Below are positions 26,086 to 33,551 of a stretch of 64,000 nucleotides of DNA, piece by piece. A program made the translations under genes and the position numbers. This stretch comes from Neobacillus sp. OS1-2 (GTDB lineage Bacteria; Bacillota; Bacilli; Bacillales; Cytobacillaceae), in the NCBI RefSeq assembly GCF_030915505.1, contig NZ_CP133265.1, forward strand, positions 2,942,001-3,006,000, written 5' to 3'. How positions within the stretch are numbered: the first letter of the stretch is position 1; every line of letters begins with the position of its first letter. Under the pieces are notes generated by a model. The model saw nothing but the letters and a program-made list of their open reading frames with translations. It was not told the DNA's origin and did no database searches.

Positions 26086-28275
26086 ATGGTAAAAAGTGTA
26101 GTCATTGCTGAAAAACCTTCTGTCGCACGTGACATTGCTCAGGTGCTTAATTGTCATAAAAAAGGAAACGGGTATCTTGAAGGAAATAACTATATCGTCA
26201 CGTGGGCCCTCGGGCACCTAGTCACACTTGCGGACCCGGAAAGTTACGATGTCAAATATAAAACATGGAATTTAGAAGACTTGCCTATGCTGCCTGAACG
26301 ATTGAAATTGACTGTCATTAAGCAGACGGGAAAACAGTTTCATGCGGTTAAAAGTCAACTGATTAGAAATGATGTCAAAGAAATAATCGTGGCAACAGAC
26401 GCTGGGAGAGAAGGAGAATTAGTTGCTCGGTGGATTATTGATAAGGCAAAAGTCAATAAACCGATCAAACGTCTATGGATCTCATCTGTTACCGATAAAG
26501 CGATTAAAGACGGGTTCGCAAACTTGAAACCGGGTAAGTCTTATGAAAATTTATATGCATCAGCGGTCGCTCGTTCAGAAGCTGACTGGTATATCGGTCT
26601 TAATGCAACACGGGCATTAACAACTCGGTTCAATGCCCAACTAAACTGTGGCCGTGTGCAAACACCTACTGTTGCGATGATTGCGGCCCGTGAGGATGAG
26701 ATTAGAAGCTTTAAAGCACAAACCTATTACGGTATCGAAGCCCACACAAGAGACCAATTAAAGCTAACCTGGCAGGATGCAAAAGGGAACGGCCGCAGTT
26801 TTGAAAAAGAGAAAATCGAGGCGATTGTAAAAAAACTAGGGAAACAAAATGCCGTTGTTACGGAAATTGAAAAGAAGCCTAAGAAGTCATTTTCACCGGG
26901 TCTATATGATTTAACAGAACTACAAAGGGATGCGAATAAAATCTTTGGATACTCGGCAAAGGAAACGCTAAATATTATGCAAAAACTGTACGAACAGCAT
27001 AAAGTTTTAACGTACCCAAGGACAGACTCACGGTTTATCTCATCCGATATTGTGCCAACCCTACCAGAACGACTAAAAGCATGTGGAATTGGTGAATATC
27101 GCCTACTAACGAATAAAATCTTAAAAAAGCCAATCAAGGCTTCTAAATCTTTTGTTGATGATAACAAGGTATCCGATCACCATGCCATAATTCCTACTGA
27201 AGGTTATGTTAATCTTTCAGCTTTTACAGATAAAGAACGAAAAATTTATGATTTAGTGGTTAAACGCTTCTTAGCCGTTCTATTCCCGGTATTTGAGTAC
27301 GAGCAATTAACGCTTCGTGCAAGAATCGGTGAGGAAAACTTCGTTGCTAGAGGAAAAACCATTTTATCACTTGGCTGGAAGGAAGTTTACAATAATCGAC
27401 TTGAAGAGGACGATGAAAGTGACGATCTGAAAGAACAAATATTACCACGAATTGAAAAAGGTGATACCTTAGACGTTAAACTAATCGCGCAAACATCAGG
27501 TCAAACGAAGCCGCCTGCCCGCTTTAATGAAGCAACATTACTGTCGGCAATGGAAAACCCAACGAAGTATATGAATACGAAAAATAAACAACTGGCAGAG
27601 ACCTTAAAATCAACAGGCGGGCTTGGTACTGTTGCAACCCGAGCGGATATCATTGATAAGCTTTTCAATTCATTTTTAATTGAAAAGCGGGGCAAAGATA
27701 TTCATATTACCTCAAAAGGCCGTCAATTGCTGGACTTAGTGCCAGAGGAGCTGAAATCACCGACTTTGACGGCCGAGTGGGAACAAAAGCTTGACAAAAT
27801 AGCCCAGGGCAAGCTGAAAAAAGATGTGTTTATTAGCGAAATGAAAAACTACACAAAAGAAATTGTAGCTGAAATTAAAGCAAGTAATAAAAAGTATAAG
27901 CACGATAACATCTCGACAAAGAATTGTCCTGATTGTGGAAAACCGATGCTTGAAGTGAATGGTAAAAAGGGGAAAATGCTCGTCTGCCAAGACCGTGAAT
28001 GCGGCCATCGTAAAAATGTTGCCCGTGTCACAAACGCTCGCTGTCCAAAATGCCATAAAAAGCTTGAGCTGCGGGGTGAAGGGGAAGGACAAGTGTTTGC
28101 CTGTCAATGCGGTCATCGTGAAAAACTATCGGCATTTGAAGCACGCCGCAAAAAGGAATCTGGCGGTAAAGTCGATAAGCGGACAGTCCAAAAGTATTTG
28201 AAAAATCAGCAAAAGGAAGAAGAACCTTTGAATAATGCGTTAGCAGAAGCGTTAAAAGGGTTGAAGTTTGACTAA
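26086..28275 (+). CDS. topB: DNA topoisomerase III (TopB)
   Basis: A 729-residue type IA topoisomerase. The Toprim domain (about 1-140) has E8 in IAEKPSVARD and DAGREGE. The catalytic Tyr is Y310 in TYPRTDSRF. The C-terminus (about 615-690) carries Cys-rich zinc ribbons (CPDCGKPM, CQDRECG, CPKCHKK, CQCG). It decatenates replication and recombination intermediates. Length and motifs match B. subtilis TopB. Confidence 0.97.
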   Translation: MVKSVVIAEKPSVARDIAQVLNCHKKGNGYLEGNNYIVTWALGHLVTLADPESYDVKYKTWNLEDLPMLPERLKLTVIKQTGKQFHAVKSQLIRNDVKEIIVATDAGREGELVARWIIDKAKVNKPIKRLWISSVTDKAIKDGFANLKPGKSYENLYASAVARSEADWYIGLNATRALTTRFNAQLNCGRVQTPTVAMIAAREDEIRSFKAQTYYGIEAHTRDQLKLTWQDAKGNGRSFEKEKIEAIVKKLGKQNAVVTEIEKKPKKSFSPGLYDLTELQRDANKIFGYSAKETLNIMQKLYEQHKVLTYPRTDSRFISSDIVPTLPERLKACGIGEYRLLTNKILKKPIKASKSFVDDNKVSDHHAIIPTEGYVNLSAFTDKERKIYDLVVKRFLAVLFPVFEYEQLTLRARIGEENFVARGKTILSLGWKEVYNNRLEEDDESDDLKEQILPRIEKGDTLDVKLIAQTSGQTKPPARFNEATLLSAMENPTKYMNTKNKQLAETLKSTGGLGTVATRADIIDKLFNSFLIEKRGKDIHITSKGRQLLDLVPEELKSPTLTAEWEQKLDKIAQGKLKKDVFISEMKNYTKEIVAEIKASNKKYKHDNISTKNCPDCGKPMLEVNGKKGKMLVCQDRECGHRKNVARVTNARCPKCHKKLELRGEGEGQVFACQCGHREKLSAFEARRKKESGGKVDKRTVQKYLKNQQKEEEPLNNALAEALKGLKFD

Positions 28276-28285
28276 TAGGATACGT

Positions 28286-28334
28286 AAAGGGCTATTCAAG
28301 AAGAATGAAAATCTTCTTGAATAGCCCTTTTCTA
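28286..28334 (+). terminator. Terminator after topB
   Basis: Near-perfect stem of about 18 bp, AAAGGGCTATTCAAGAAG paired with its complement and ending in CCCTTTTC. Confidence 0.9.
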
Positions 28335-28380
28335 TATTATTCTGCTAAAGTGTTATCGTGCTAAAATTCAGAAAATTTAG

Positions 28381-28410
28381 TTGACATCTAGGGTTTTCTT
28401 CACATACAAT
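28381..28410 (+). promoter_or_regulatory. Strong SigA promoter with partial Fur-like element
   Basis: TTGACA (28381-28386), 18 bases, TACAAT (28405-28410). ATTATCA directly after the -10 matches one half of a Fur box and the other half agrees at four of seven positions. The promoter is convincing; the Fur element is not certain. Confidence 0.65.
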
Positions 28411-28416
28411 AATTAT

Positions 28417-28546
28417 CAACCTAATAGTTTATAGAATGGACTGATCCCAATGAGGCATCGCCGAAGAATGGTACAAAATTTAATTACTTTTATAAAAGAG
28501 GCTGGACTCCCAATCAAATAAGATTCGGAATCCAGCCTCTTTCTTT
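28417..28546 (+). ncRNA. Short self-contained transcript (sRNA or 23-aa peptide) upstream of hutH
   Basis: About 130 nucleotides bounded by the promoter at 28381 and a strong terminator at 28498-28546 (stem GAGGCTGGA/TCCAGCCTC plus inner CC/GG and AATC/GATT pairs, then TTTCTTTATT). It contains a 23-codon frame (ATG 28450 to TAA 28521, starting MRHRRRMVQNL), but that start has a poor Shine-Dalgarno and the stop lies in the terminator. It may be a small regulatory RNA, a leader of hutH with an attenuator, or a tiny basic peptide gene. Confidence 0.45.
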
Positions 28547-28577
28547 ATTATACTAAAGTGGTAGAGGAGCGAGAAAT

Positions 28578-30095
28578 ATGATTACACTGACAGGTAACAG
28601 TCTAACACTAGAGCAAATGAAGGATGTTTTATACCGCAAGCAAAAGGTCAACGCATCAGAAAAGAGTATGGAAGCGGCTCAAAAAAGCCGGGAAGCCGTT
28701 GAGAGAATCGTTTCAGAATCGCGTGTAGTTTATGGGATTACCACGGGATTTGGAAAATTTAGTGATGTGTTGATTGATAAGGATCATGTACAAGACTTGC
28801 AGCTTAATTTAATCCGCTCTCATGCATGCGGTGTAGGCGATCCATTCCCAGAGGTTGTTGCTAAAGCAATGGTTCTCTTAAGGGCAAACGCACTTTTAAA
28901 AGGTTATTCGGGAATTAGACCGCTTGTCATTGAAAAGCTATTGGAATTAGTGAACAAGGACATCATCCCTGTTATTCCGCAGCAAGGATCCCTTGGTGCA
29001 AGCGGTGATTTGGCGCCGTTATCGCATCTTGCTTTAGTGTTAATCGGTGAAGGTGAAGTGTTTTATAAAGGGGAAAGAATGGAATCTCTTGAGGCGCTTC
29101 AACAAGAAGGCATCCTCCCTGTAACTTTAGAAGCAAAAGAAGGGCTGGCCCTTATTAACGGGACACAGGCAATGACCGCAATGGGGGTTGTCGGTTATTT
29201 GGAAGCAGAGCAGGTAGCACATGAAAGTGAACTGATTGCCTCTATGACCATCGAAGGGTTAAATGGAATTATTGACGCTTTTGCTGAAGAGGTACACATC
29301 GCAAGAGGGTATAAACAACAGATCGATACAGCGGCAAGAATCCGCCGCTACTTAAGCGACAGTTTATTAACAACCCAGCAAGGGGAAATAAGAGTCCAGG
29401 ATGCCTATTCGCTGCGCTGTATCCCACAAGTACATGGTGCTTCATGGCAAGCACTTGATTATGTAAAAGAAAAACTAGAAATAGAAATGAATGCAGCAAC
29501 TGATAATCCATTAATTTTTGATAATGGTGAAAAGGTTATTTCCGGAGGAAACTTCCACGGACAGCCAATTGCTTTTGCCATGGATTTTATGAAAATTGCG
29601 GTCGCGGAATTAGCCAATATTTCGGAGAGACGCATTGAAAGATTAGTTAACCCGCAGCTAAATGACCTACCGCCATTCTTAAGTCCCGAGCCGGGATTAC
29701 AATCTGGAGCAATGATCATGCAATATGCGGCCGCGGCATTGGTTTCTGAGAATAAAACACTTGCCCATCCCGCAAGTGTTGATTCGATTCCATCATCAGC
29801 AAACCAAGAGGATCATGTGAGTATGGGGACGATCGGGTCAAGACATGCGTATCAAATTATTCAGAATGTCAGAAGAGTGCTGGCTATTGAGATGATTTGC
29901 GCAATGCAGGCTGTAGAAATTCGTGGAGTAGATAAAATGGCAAGTCATACAAAAATGTTCTATGAAAAGGGACGGGAGCAGGTTCCATCCATTACGAAAG
30001 ACCGCATTTTTTCAAAAGATATCGAAAAGGCTGCAGAATGGTTAAAAACAATAGAGTTTTCTCAACTCGTGGCTTCGCTTGCGATCGAATATTAA
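28578..30095 (+). CDS. hutH: Histidine ammonia-lyase (HutH)
   Basis: A 505-residue histidase. The MIO prosthetic group forms from A141-S142-G143 in [36 protein letters not shown] and EDHVSMG are also present. It deaminates histidine to urocanate, the first step of histidine catabolism. No hutU, hutI, hutG or hutP follows; it is alone between two terminators, unlike the B. subtilis hut operon. Confidence 0.97.
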   Translation: MITLTGNSLTLEQMKDVLYRKQKVNASEKSMEAAQKSREAVERIVSESRVVYGITTGFGKFSDVLIDKDHVQDLQLNLIRSHACGVGDPFPEVVAKAMVLLRANALLKGYSGIRPLVIEKLLELVNKDIIPVIPQQGSLGASGDLAPLSHLALVLIGEGEVFYKGERMESLEALQQEGILPVTLEAKEGLALINGTQAMTAMGVVGYLEAEQVAHESELIASMTIEGLNGIIDAFAEEVHIARGYKQQIDTAARIRRYLSDSLLTTQQGEIRVQDAYSLRCIPQVHGASWQALDYVKEKLEIEMNAATDNPLIFDNGEKVISGGNFHGQPIAFAMDFMKIAVAELANISERRIERLVNPQLNDLPPFLSPEPGLQSGAMIMQYAAAALVSENKTLAHPASVDSIPSSANQEDHVSMGTIGSRHAYQIIQNVRRVLAIEMICAMQAVEIRGVDKMASHTKMFYEKGREQVPSITKDRIFSKDIEKAAEWLKTIEFSQLVASLAIEY

Positions 30096-30106
30096 TAGGC
30101 AAAAAT

Positions 30107-30136
30107 GAAAAGGCGTGAATCATTCACGCCTTTTTA
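30107..30136 (+). terminator. Terminator after hutH
   Basis: Stem AAAAGGCGTGAAT/ATTCACGCCTTTT with a very short loop and trailing T residues. Confidence 0.88.
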
Positions 30137-30161
30137 TATCTAACAGGGTGGTTGCGCTTTT

Positions 30162-30362
30162 TTACTCCATTTGTTCCGGCAGCAAGCGGGCGGTATCTCC
30201 CCGACCCTCGTCTTCCTCGACTCTATTTTTAAATGCTTCTCTGGTAACAAGGAATTCTTCATCCCCAATGGCTTCCTTTGTATGCTTTTCTGTTGCACTA
30301 TTCATTGGAAACTCACCAGGATGATTCTTCTTTTTATGTTCAAAATGCTCTCCTCGTGCCAT
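30162..30362 (-). CDS. Small hydrophilic protein (66 aa), unrecognised
   Basis: A highly charged protein beginning MARGEHFEHKKKNHPGEF and containing EEFLVTREAFKNRVEEDEG, with no hydrophobic segment and no Cys. ATG 30362 has AAAGGAGTGG nine bases upstream; the frame opens 33 bases earlier without a better site. Composition is reminiscent of spore-core or stress proteins of Bacillus, but no family is recognised. Confidence 0.7.
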   Translation of the reverse strand: MARGEHFEHKKKNHPGEFPMNSATEKHTKEAIGDEEFLVTREAFKNRVEEDEGRGDTARLLPEQME

Positions 30363-30431
30363 ACGGACCACTCCTTTCGTCATCACCTGTAGCATTCCCG
30401 AACATTTAAAAAAAATTACGAACGAGTAGAA

Positions 30432-30476
30432 AAAAAGCTGGTAATAGAGTGGCTATTCACTCATCACCAGCTTTTG
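30432..30476 (-). terminator. Terminator overlapping the end of the 39-aa gene
   Basis: Stem AAAGCTGGT/ACCAGCTTT extended by AGTG/CACT inside, followed on the minus strand by a T run. The stop codon at 30457-30459 lies within it. Confidence 0.75.
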
Positions 30477-30576
30477 TTTCTGCTTTATCAGGTTTGCACA
30501 TCCTGTCAAGAAAATAACCGGCAAACACAATGAATGCAATCGGAATTGAAAAGTTTAGGACATGAACAACAGTCAT
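30457..30576 (-). CDS. Small single-pass membrane protein (39 aa), unrecognised
   Basis: A 39-codon frame beginning MTVVHVLNFSIPIAFIV with one membrane helix (about 7-23) and a charged tail ending KAGDE. The Shine-Dalgarno is weak (GGTGAAG, nine bases upstream). As with the 38-aa gene at 24376, the stop lies in the terminator stem. No family recognised. Confidence 0.5.
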   Translation of the reverse strand: MTVVHVLNFSIPIAFIVFAGYFLDRMCKPDKAETKAGDE

Positions 30577-30834
30577 AGCATTACTTCACCGCCGTTTTTG
30601 GAATATTAATAATATTAAGTATATTTATATGTTGTTAATATTATATGATAACTGTCACAATTTAGACAAATCTATTTAACATAAAAATGGCAGGGGTTCT
30701 CTTTTTATCGCTACTTTTGAATTGATTCAAAGGATTTTTTAATTTTGTAGGATTATGGGATATTTTGTTAGAAAAAGAAGTTAGAAAATTTACAATACTG
30801 ACAAAATATAACACCATGTTAGTAAAGGACTAGA

Positions 30835-30840
30835 TATAAT
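30835..30840 (+). promoter_or_regulatory. Probable -10 element of the riboswitch-sinI transcript
   Basis: TATAAT about 90 bases before the riboswitch aptamer; no good -35 at canonical spacing. The surrounding ATATAATGAACAT recurs at 31680-31692 in the sinR upstream region. Confidence 0.4.
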
Positions 30841-30927
30841 GAACATATCTTTTATTTGAATAAGTAAATCGGCCTAGCAAGGGAAAAGCGAAAAAGGTAA
30901 TCGGTCATGTATTAGTTGTACTGGTGA

Positions 30928-31016
30928 CAGAAAAAGGCAAACTTGTTGAAAAGCAGGGACGCAAAGCCGAGGATCTAAGGCAGGTTTTTAACTGCTATGG
31001 TGGCCGGGCTGCCTGG
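30928..31016 (+). ncRNA. Class I cyclic-di-GMP riboswitch (GEMM-I)
   Basis: All hallmarks of the c-di-GMP-I aptamer are present in order: AGGCAAAC, the P2 arm closed by a GAAA tetraloop (30948-30951 region), GGGACGCAAAGCC, a P3 arm with CTAAGG and TATGG forming a canonical 11-nt tetraloop receptor, and TGGCCGGGCTGCC. P1 pairs AGGCA (30935-30939) with TGCCT (31010-31014). It lies 31 bases upstream of sinI on the same strand. A hairpin just downstream competes with P1 and covers the sinI Shine-Dalgarno. Confidence 0.96.
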
Positions 31017-31036
31017 AATACGAATCGTATTTTAGG
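31012..31036 (+). promoter_or_regulatory. Shine-Dalgarno-sequestering hairpin (riboswitch expression platform)
   Basis: CCTGGAATACG (31012-31022) can pair continuously with CGTATTTTAGG (31026-31036), 11 bp with two G-U pairs and an AAT loop. The 3' arm includes AGG of the sinI Shine-Dalgarno AGGAG (31034-31038). Bases 31012-31014 are also the 3' side of riboswitch P1, so the two structures exclude each other. This predicts ligand-induced translation. Confidence 0.65.
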
Positions 31037-31046
31037 AGTGTGAAAA

Positions 31047-31181
31047 ATGATTATTACAGAAAGTGAAGTGGATGTAATCGATCAGGAATGGATGGCACTA
31101 ATACTGGAAGCAAAGGATCTTGGACTATCAATTGAAGATGTACGTGATTTTCTTAATCGAGACAACCAGGATGAAAGCTGA
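31047..31181 (+). CDS. sinI: SinI-type antirepressor
   Basis: A 44-residue protein. The segment DQEWMALILEAKDLGLSIEDVRDFL aligns with the SinI dimerisation region (DQEWVELMVEAKEANISPEEIRKYL in B. subtilis), which binds SinR and disrupts its tetramer. It lacks the long C-terminal tail of B. subtilis SinI. ATG 31047 follows AGGAGTGTG at good spacing. It is preceded by a c-di-GMP riboswitch and convergent with sinR, sharing one terminator, so expression should respond to c-di-GMP rather than only to Spo0A as in B. subtilis. I saw no Spo0A box, but did not search exhaustively. Confidence 0.9.
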   Translation: MIITESEVDVIDQEWMALILEAKDLGLSIEDVRDFLNRDNQDES

Positions 31182-31198
31182 CGTACATACTAAATAAA

Positions 31199-31245
31199 AA
31201 AGCATTCAACAAAAAATGACATTTTTTGTTGAATGCTTTTCTTTT
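31199..31245. terminator. Bidirectional terminator between sinI and sinR
   Basis: Perfect stem AAAGCATTCAACAAAAAATG with its complement around a short loop; A and T tracts on both sides make it usable in both directions. Confidence 0.92.
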
Positions 31246-31261
31246 CGGGATAAAACAGTTC

Positions 31262-31591
31262 CTATTCGTTATTATTTTGGTTGATCCGCCACTTATTGAA
31301 TTCGAGAAAGTCGCGAAATTGATCTTTTGAAATGCCTGAGCTCATTGCATCTTTGACTAGATTCATCCAATCGTTATCTAATGTATCCTTATCGATTTGC
31401 TCATGTATTAAATGTTCAACTGGAAGATTTAATACAGCAGCAATTTTTTCGAGAAACTGAATAGAAGGATTCTTTTGCAGATTTCTTTCAAGGGAACTTA
31501 AATAAGATTTAGCCACTCCTGCTTGTTCAGCAAGTTCGGATAGTGACATTTTCTTTTCTAAGCGGAATTTTTTAACACGGTCACCAATCAT
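31262..31591 (-). CDS. sinR: SinR master regulator of biofilm formation
   Basis: A 109-residue repressor. Residues 1-65 are an HTH_3 domain (SLSELAEQAGVAKSYLSSLERN, NPSIQFLEKIAAVL) nearly identical in motif to B. subtilis SinR. Residues about 72-105 are the SinI/SinR multimerisation domain (DNDWMNLVKDAMSSGISKDQFRDFLEF). SinR represses matrix operons until SinI sequesters it. In B. subtilis sinI and sinR are tandem; here they are convergent. GAGGCTCA precedes the ATG. Confidence 0.95.
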   Translation of the reverse strand: MIGDRVKKFRLEKKMSLSELAEQAGVAKSYLSSLERNLQKNPSIQFLEKIAAVLNLPVEHLIHEQIDKDTLDNDWMNLVKDAMSSGISKDQFRDFLEFNKWRINQNNNE

Positions 31592-31627
31592 TGAGCCTCA
31601 CACACCTATTTTTAATATTAATATGTT

Positions 31628-31692
31628 CATTCTACCAAATAGAATGGAAAAGTACCATATTAAGAACATCTGAATGTTACAATATAATGAAC
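31628..31692 (-). promoter_or_regulatory. sinR upstream region with dyad and GAACAT elements
   Basis: Contains a perfect 7-5-7 dyad CATTCTA/TAGAATG (31628-31646) and AAGAACAT (31662-31669), similar to the GTTCTYT SinR operator half-site. ATATAATGAACAT at 31680 is repeated upstream of the sinI riboswitch at 30834. Autoregulation by SinR is possible but not established. Confidence 0.4.
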
Positions 31693-31867
31693 ATGGAAAT
31701 AGTCGTTTCAGAACCTGCAGTAAAAATTTTTGAAAAAACGAGTAGATAGAGGTAATATAAAATGTGTTGTCAGCCAAGAGTACGCTTTTACAAAAATGAT
31801 ATGCCGTGCTGAATCATATTGTTAAATATACATAAAATGAAACAAAAAAGGAAGGGGATCCTCCTAT

Positions 31868-32617
31868 ATGATCATTCTTAAATCACAACGTGAAATTGAA
31901 GCAATGAAAAAGGCCGGAGATATTCTTGCAGCCTGTCATAAAGAAATAGCAAAATTAATTAAACCAGGTGTCACAACTTGGGAAATAGAGGAGTTTGTTA
32001 ATAAATTTCTAAACGAAAAAGGAGCGACACCGGAACAAAAGGGATATAAAGGCTATGAATATGCAACATGTGCCAGTATCAATGACGAAGTATGTCATGG
32101 CTTTCCAAGAAAAGAACCCTTAAAAGAAGGGGACATTGTCACAATTGATATGGTGGTTAGGTACAATGGGGCCTTGGCCGATTCGGCATGGTCTTATGCA
32201 GTTGGCCAGGTTTCGGAGGAAACAGATCATTTATTACAAGTAACAAAGGAAGCCTTGTATAAGGGGATTGAACAGGCCGTGGCAGGCAATCGAATTGGGG
32301 ACATTGGCCACGCCATTCAAACCTACGTTGAAAGCCAAGGGTTGTCTGTTGTTCGGGATTTCATTGGGCATGGGATTGGTGCGGTGATTCATGAGAAACC
32401 AGATGTACCGCATTATGGCTTGCCCGGTAAAGGCGCGCGAATTAAAGAAGGCATGGTTTTTACCATCGAGCCAATGGTGAATATCGGTAGATACCAAACA
32501 AAGATGGATAACAATGGATGGACAGCAAGAACCTTTGATGGAAAATATTCTGCTCAATACGAGCACACACTTGCGATTACCAAGGATGGCCCCATCATCC
32601 TAACTGAACAGAAATAA
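31868..32617 (+). CDS. mapB: Type I methionine aminopeptidase MapB (YflG-like)
   Basis: A 249-residue type I methionine aminopeptidase, the same length as B. subtilis YflG/MapB. The five metal ligands are seen as Asp in IDMVVRYNG and GALADSAW, His in GHGIG, Glu in FTIEPM and Glu in AQYEHTL. The terminal-end motif resembles YflG rather than the essential Map. It removes initiator Met from nascent proteins. AGGAAGGGGATCCTCCTAT precedes the ATG. Confidence 0.93.
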   Translation: MIILKSQREIEAMKKAGDILAACHKEIAKLIKPGVTTWEIEEFVNKFLNEKGATPEQKGYKGYEYATCASINDEVCHGFPRKEPLKEGDIVTIDMVVRYNGALADSAWSYAVGQVSEETDHLLQVTKEALYKGIEQAVAGNRIGDIGHAIQTYVESQGLSVVRDFIGHGIGAVIHEKPDVPHYGLPGKGARIKEGMVFTIEPMVNIGRYQTKMDNNGWTARTFDGKYSAQYEHTLAITKDGPIILTEQK

Positions 32618-32673
32618 ACCAAATTAAGATGCAGAAGAACCGTCCCCTGCTTCACTGCTTCAATTGCCCAAAG

Positions 32674-32711
32674 AAAAAACCCGTTATTTAGCACAATAAC
32701 GGGTTTTTTCT
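32674..32711. terminator. Bidirectional terminator between mapB and yfkK
   Basis: Perfect 15-bp stem AAAAAACCCGTTATT/AATAACGGGTTTTTT with a six-base loop. Confidence 0.93.
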
Positions 32712-32935
32712 TATTTCTTTCTAAGATTTCCAAGCTCTTCGACTAAGGCCTGCATTTCATTGGGACTAAATGAATTCTTTTTCATGACCATATCGTAAAT
32801 TTCTTTTAATTCTTCATACATTTCTTCGTCAAAGTGTGATGGCTTGATGGCTCCAAGGTTTAGCACTCTTAATTTATCCTTAATTTGTTCAATCATATAT
32901 TCGACATTTTCAACAGATCTTACTGATAAATTCAT
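32711..32935 (-). CDS. yfkK: UPF0435/DUF1128 protein YfkK
   Basis: A 74-residue helical protein matching UPF0435 (B. subtilis YfkK): [43 protein letters not shown]. Function unknown. A GTG three codons upstream overlaps the Shine-Dalgarno (GAAAGGGTG), so ATG 32935 is preferred. First gene of the yfk synteny block. Confidence 0.88.
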   Translation of the reverse strand: MNLSVRSVENVEYMIEQIKDKLRVLNLGAIKPSHFDEEMYEELKEIYDMVMKKNSFSPNEMQALVEELGNLRKK

Positions 32936-33163
32936 TTCGGGCACCCTTTCCGAATTAATAATCCAATCTTTTCATGTTAAAAAGTATCTGTCAATACAAA
33001 CTTCCTTTGAAGTTTAGTTTAACCATAGATAGGGAATAAAAGTTACCGTGTGAGACTTGCATAGGAAGGTTACATAAAGCAAAATAATGATAGGATTCAT
33101 TTTTGGTATTAATTTCTTTGAAGGACACTTAATGATATTTATATGGTATAAGGAGAGGTTAAG

Positions 33164-33535
33164 ATGACGAGAAAAAATCAATTTTGGAAGGGTATGCTGC
33201 TTGGAGCCCTTGCGGGTGGGGCTATCAGTTTATTTGACAAACCAACACGAGAGGCGATGAAGGAAAACCTTTCAAAAACCTCAAACAAAGTGGCCTATAT
33301 TGTCCGAAATCCGGGAGAAATAGCTGACAAAGTAAAGGGTACGGCGAATAAAATCAAAACAACCTTTGAACAGGTGAGCGAAGACATTTCCTATATTACA
33401 GATAAGGTGGAGGAGATAAAGGAGCTTACACCACAGGTAACAGAAATGATGAAAGAAACAAAGGATACATTCACTGGCAGTGAAGAAGCAGACCTACTAG
33501 AAGAAGTTAGAGGAGAAGGAGTAAAGATCAAATAA
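33164..33535 (+). CDS. yfkI: YtxH-domain membrane-anchored protein (YfkI position)
   Basis: A 123-residue protein: an N-terminal Gly/Ala-rich membrane anchor (KGMLLGALAGGAISLF, 9-25) typical of YtxH/GvpP-like proteins, then an amphipathic helical domain ending in an acidic tail. It lies 16 bases upstream of the YihY-family gene, as yfkI does relative to yfkH in B. subtilis. Naming rests on position plus domain, so the symbol is less certain than the family. Confidence 0.78.
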   Translation: MTRKNQFWKGMLLGALAGGAISLFDKPTREAMKENLSKTSNKVAYIVRNPGEIADKVKGTANKIKTTFEQVSEDISYITDKVEEIKELTPQVTEMMKETKDTFTGSEEADLLEEVRGEGVKIK

Positions 33536-33551
33536 AGAAGGAGGTAGAGCA

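Noticed and set aside
31199..31245. Long inverted repeat considered as a mobile-element end
   Set aside because: It lies between convergent genes and has A/T tracts on both sides, so a bidirectional terminator explains it fully.
32637..32652. AGAACCGTCCCCTGCTTC word after mapB
   Set aside because: It resembles a short word (ACCGTCCCC) I have seen repeatedly in Bacillus intergenic DNA, and GGGGACGGT also occurs near 61843, but two short matches are not enough to claim an element.
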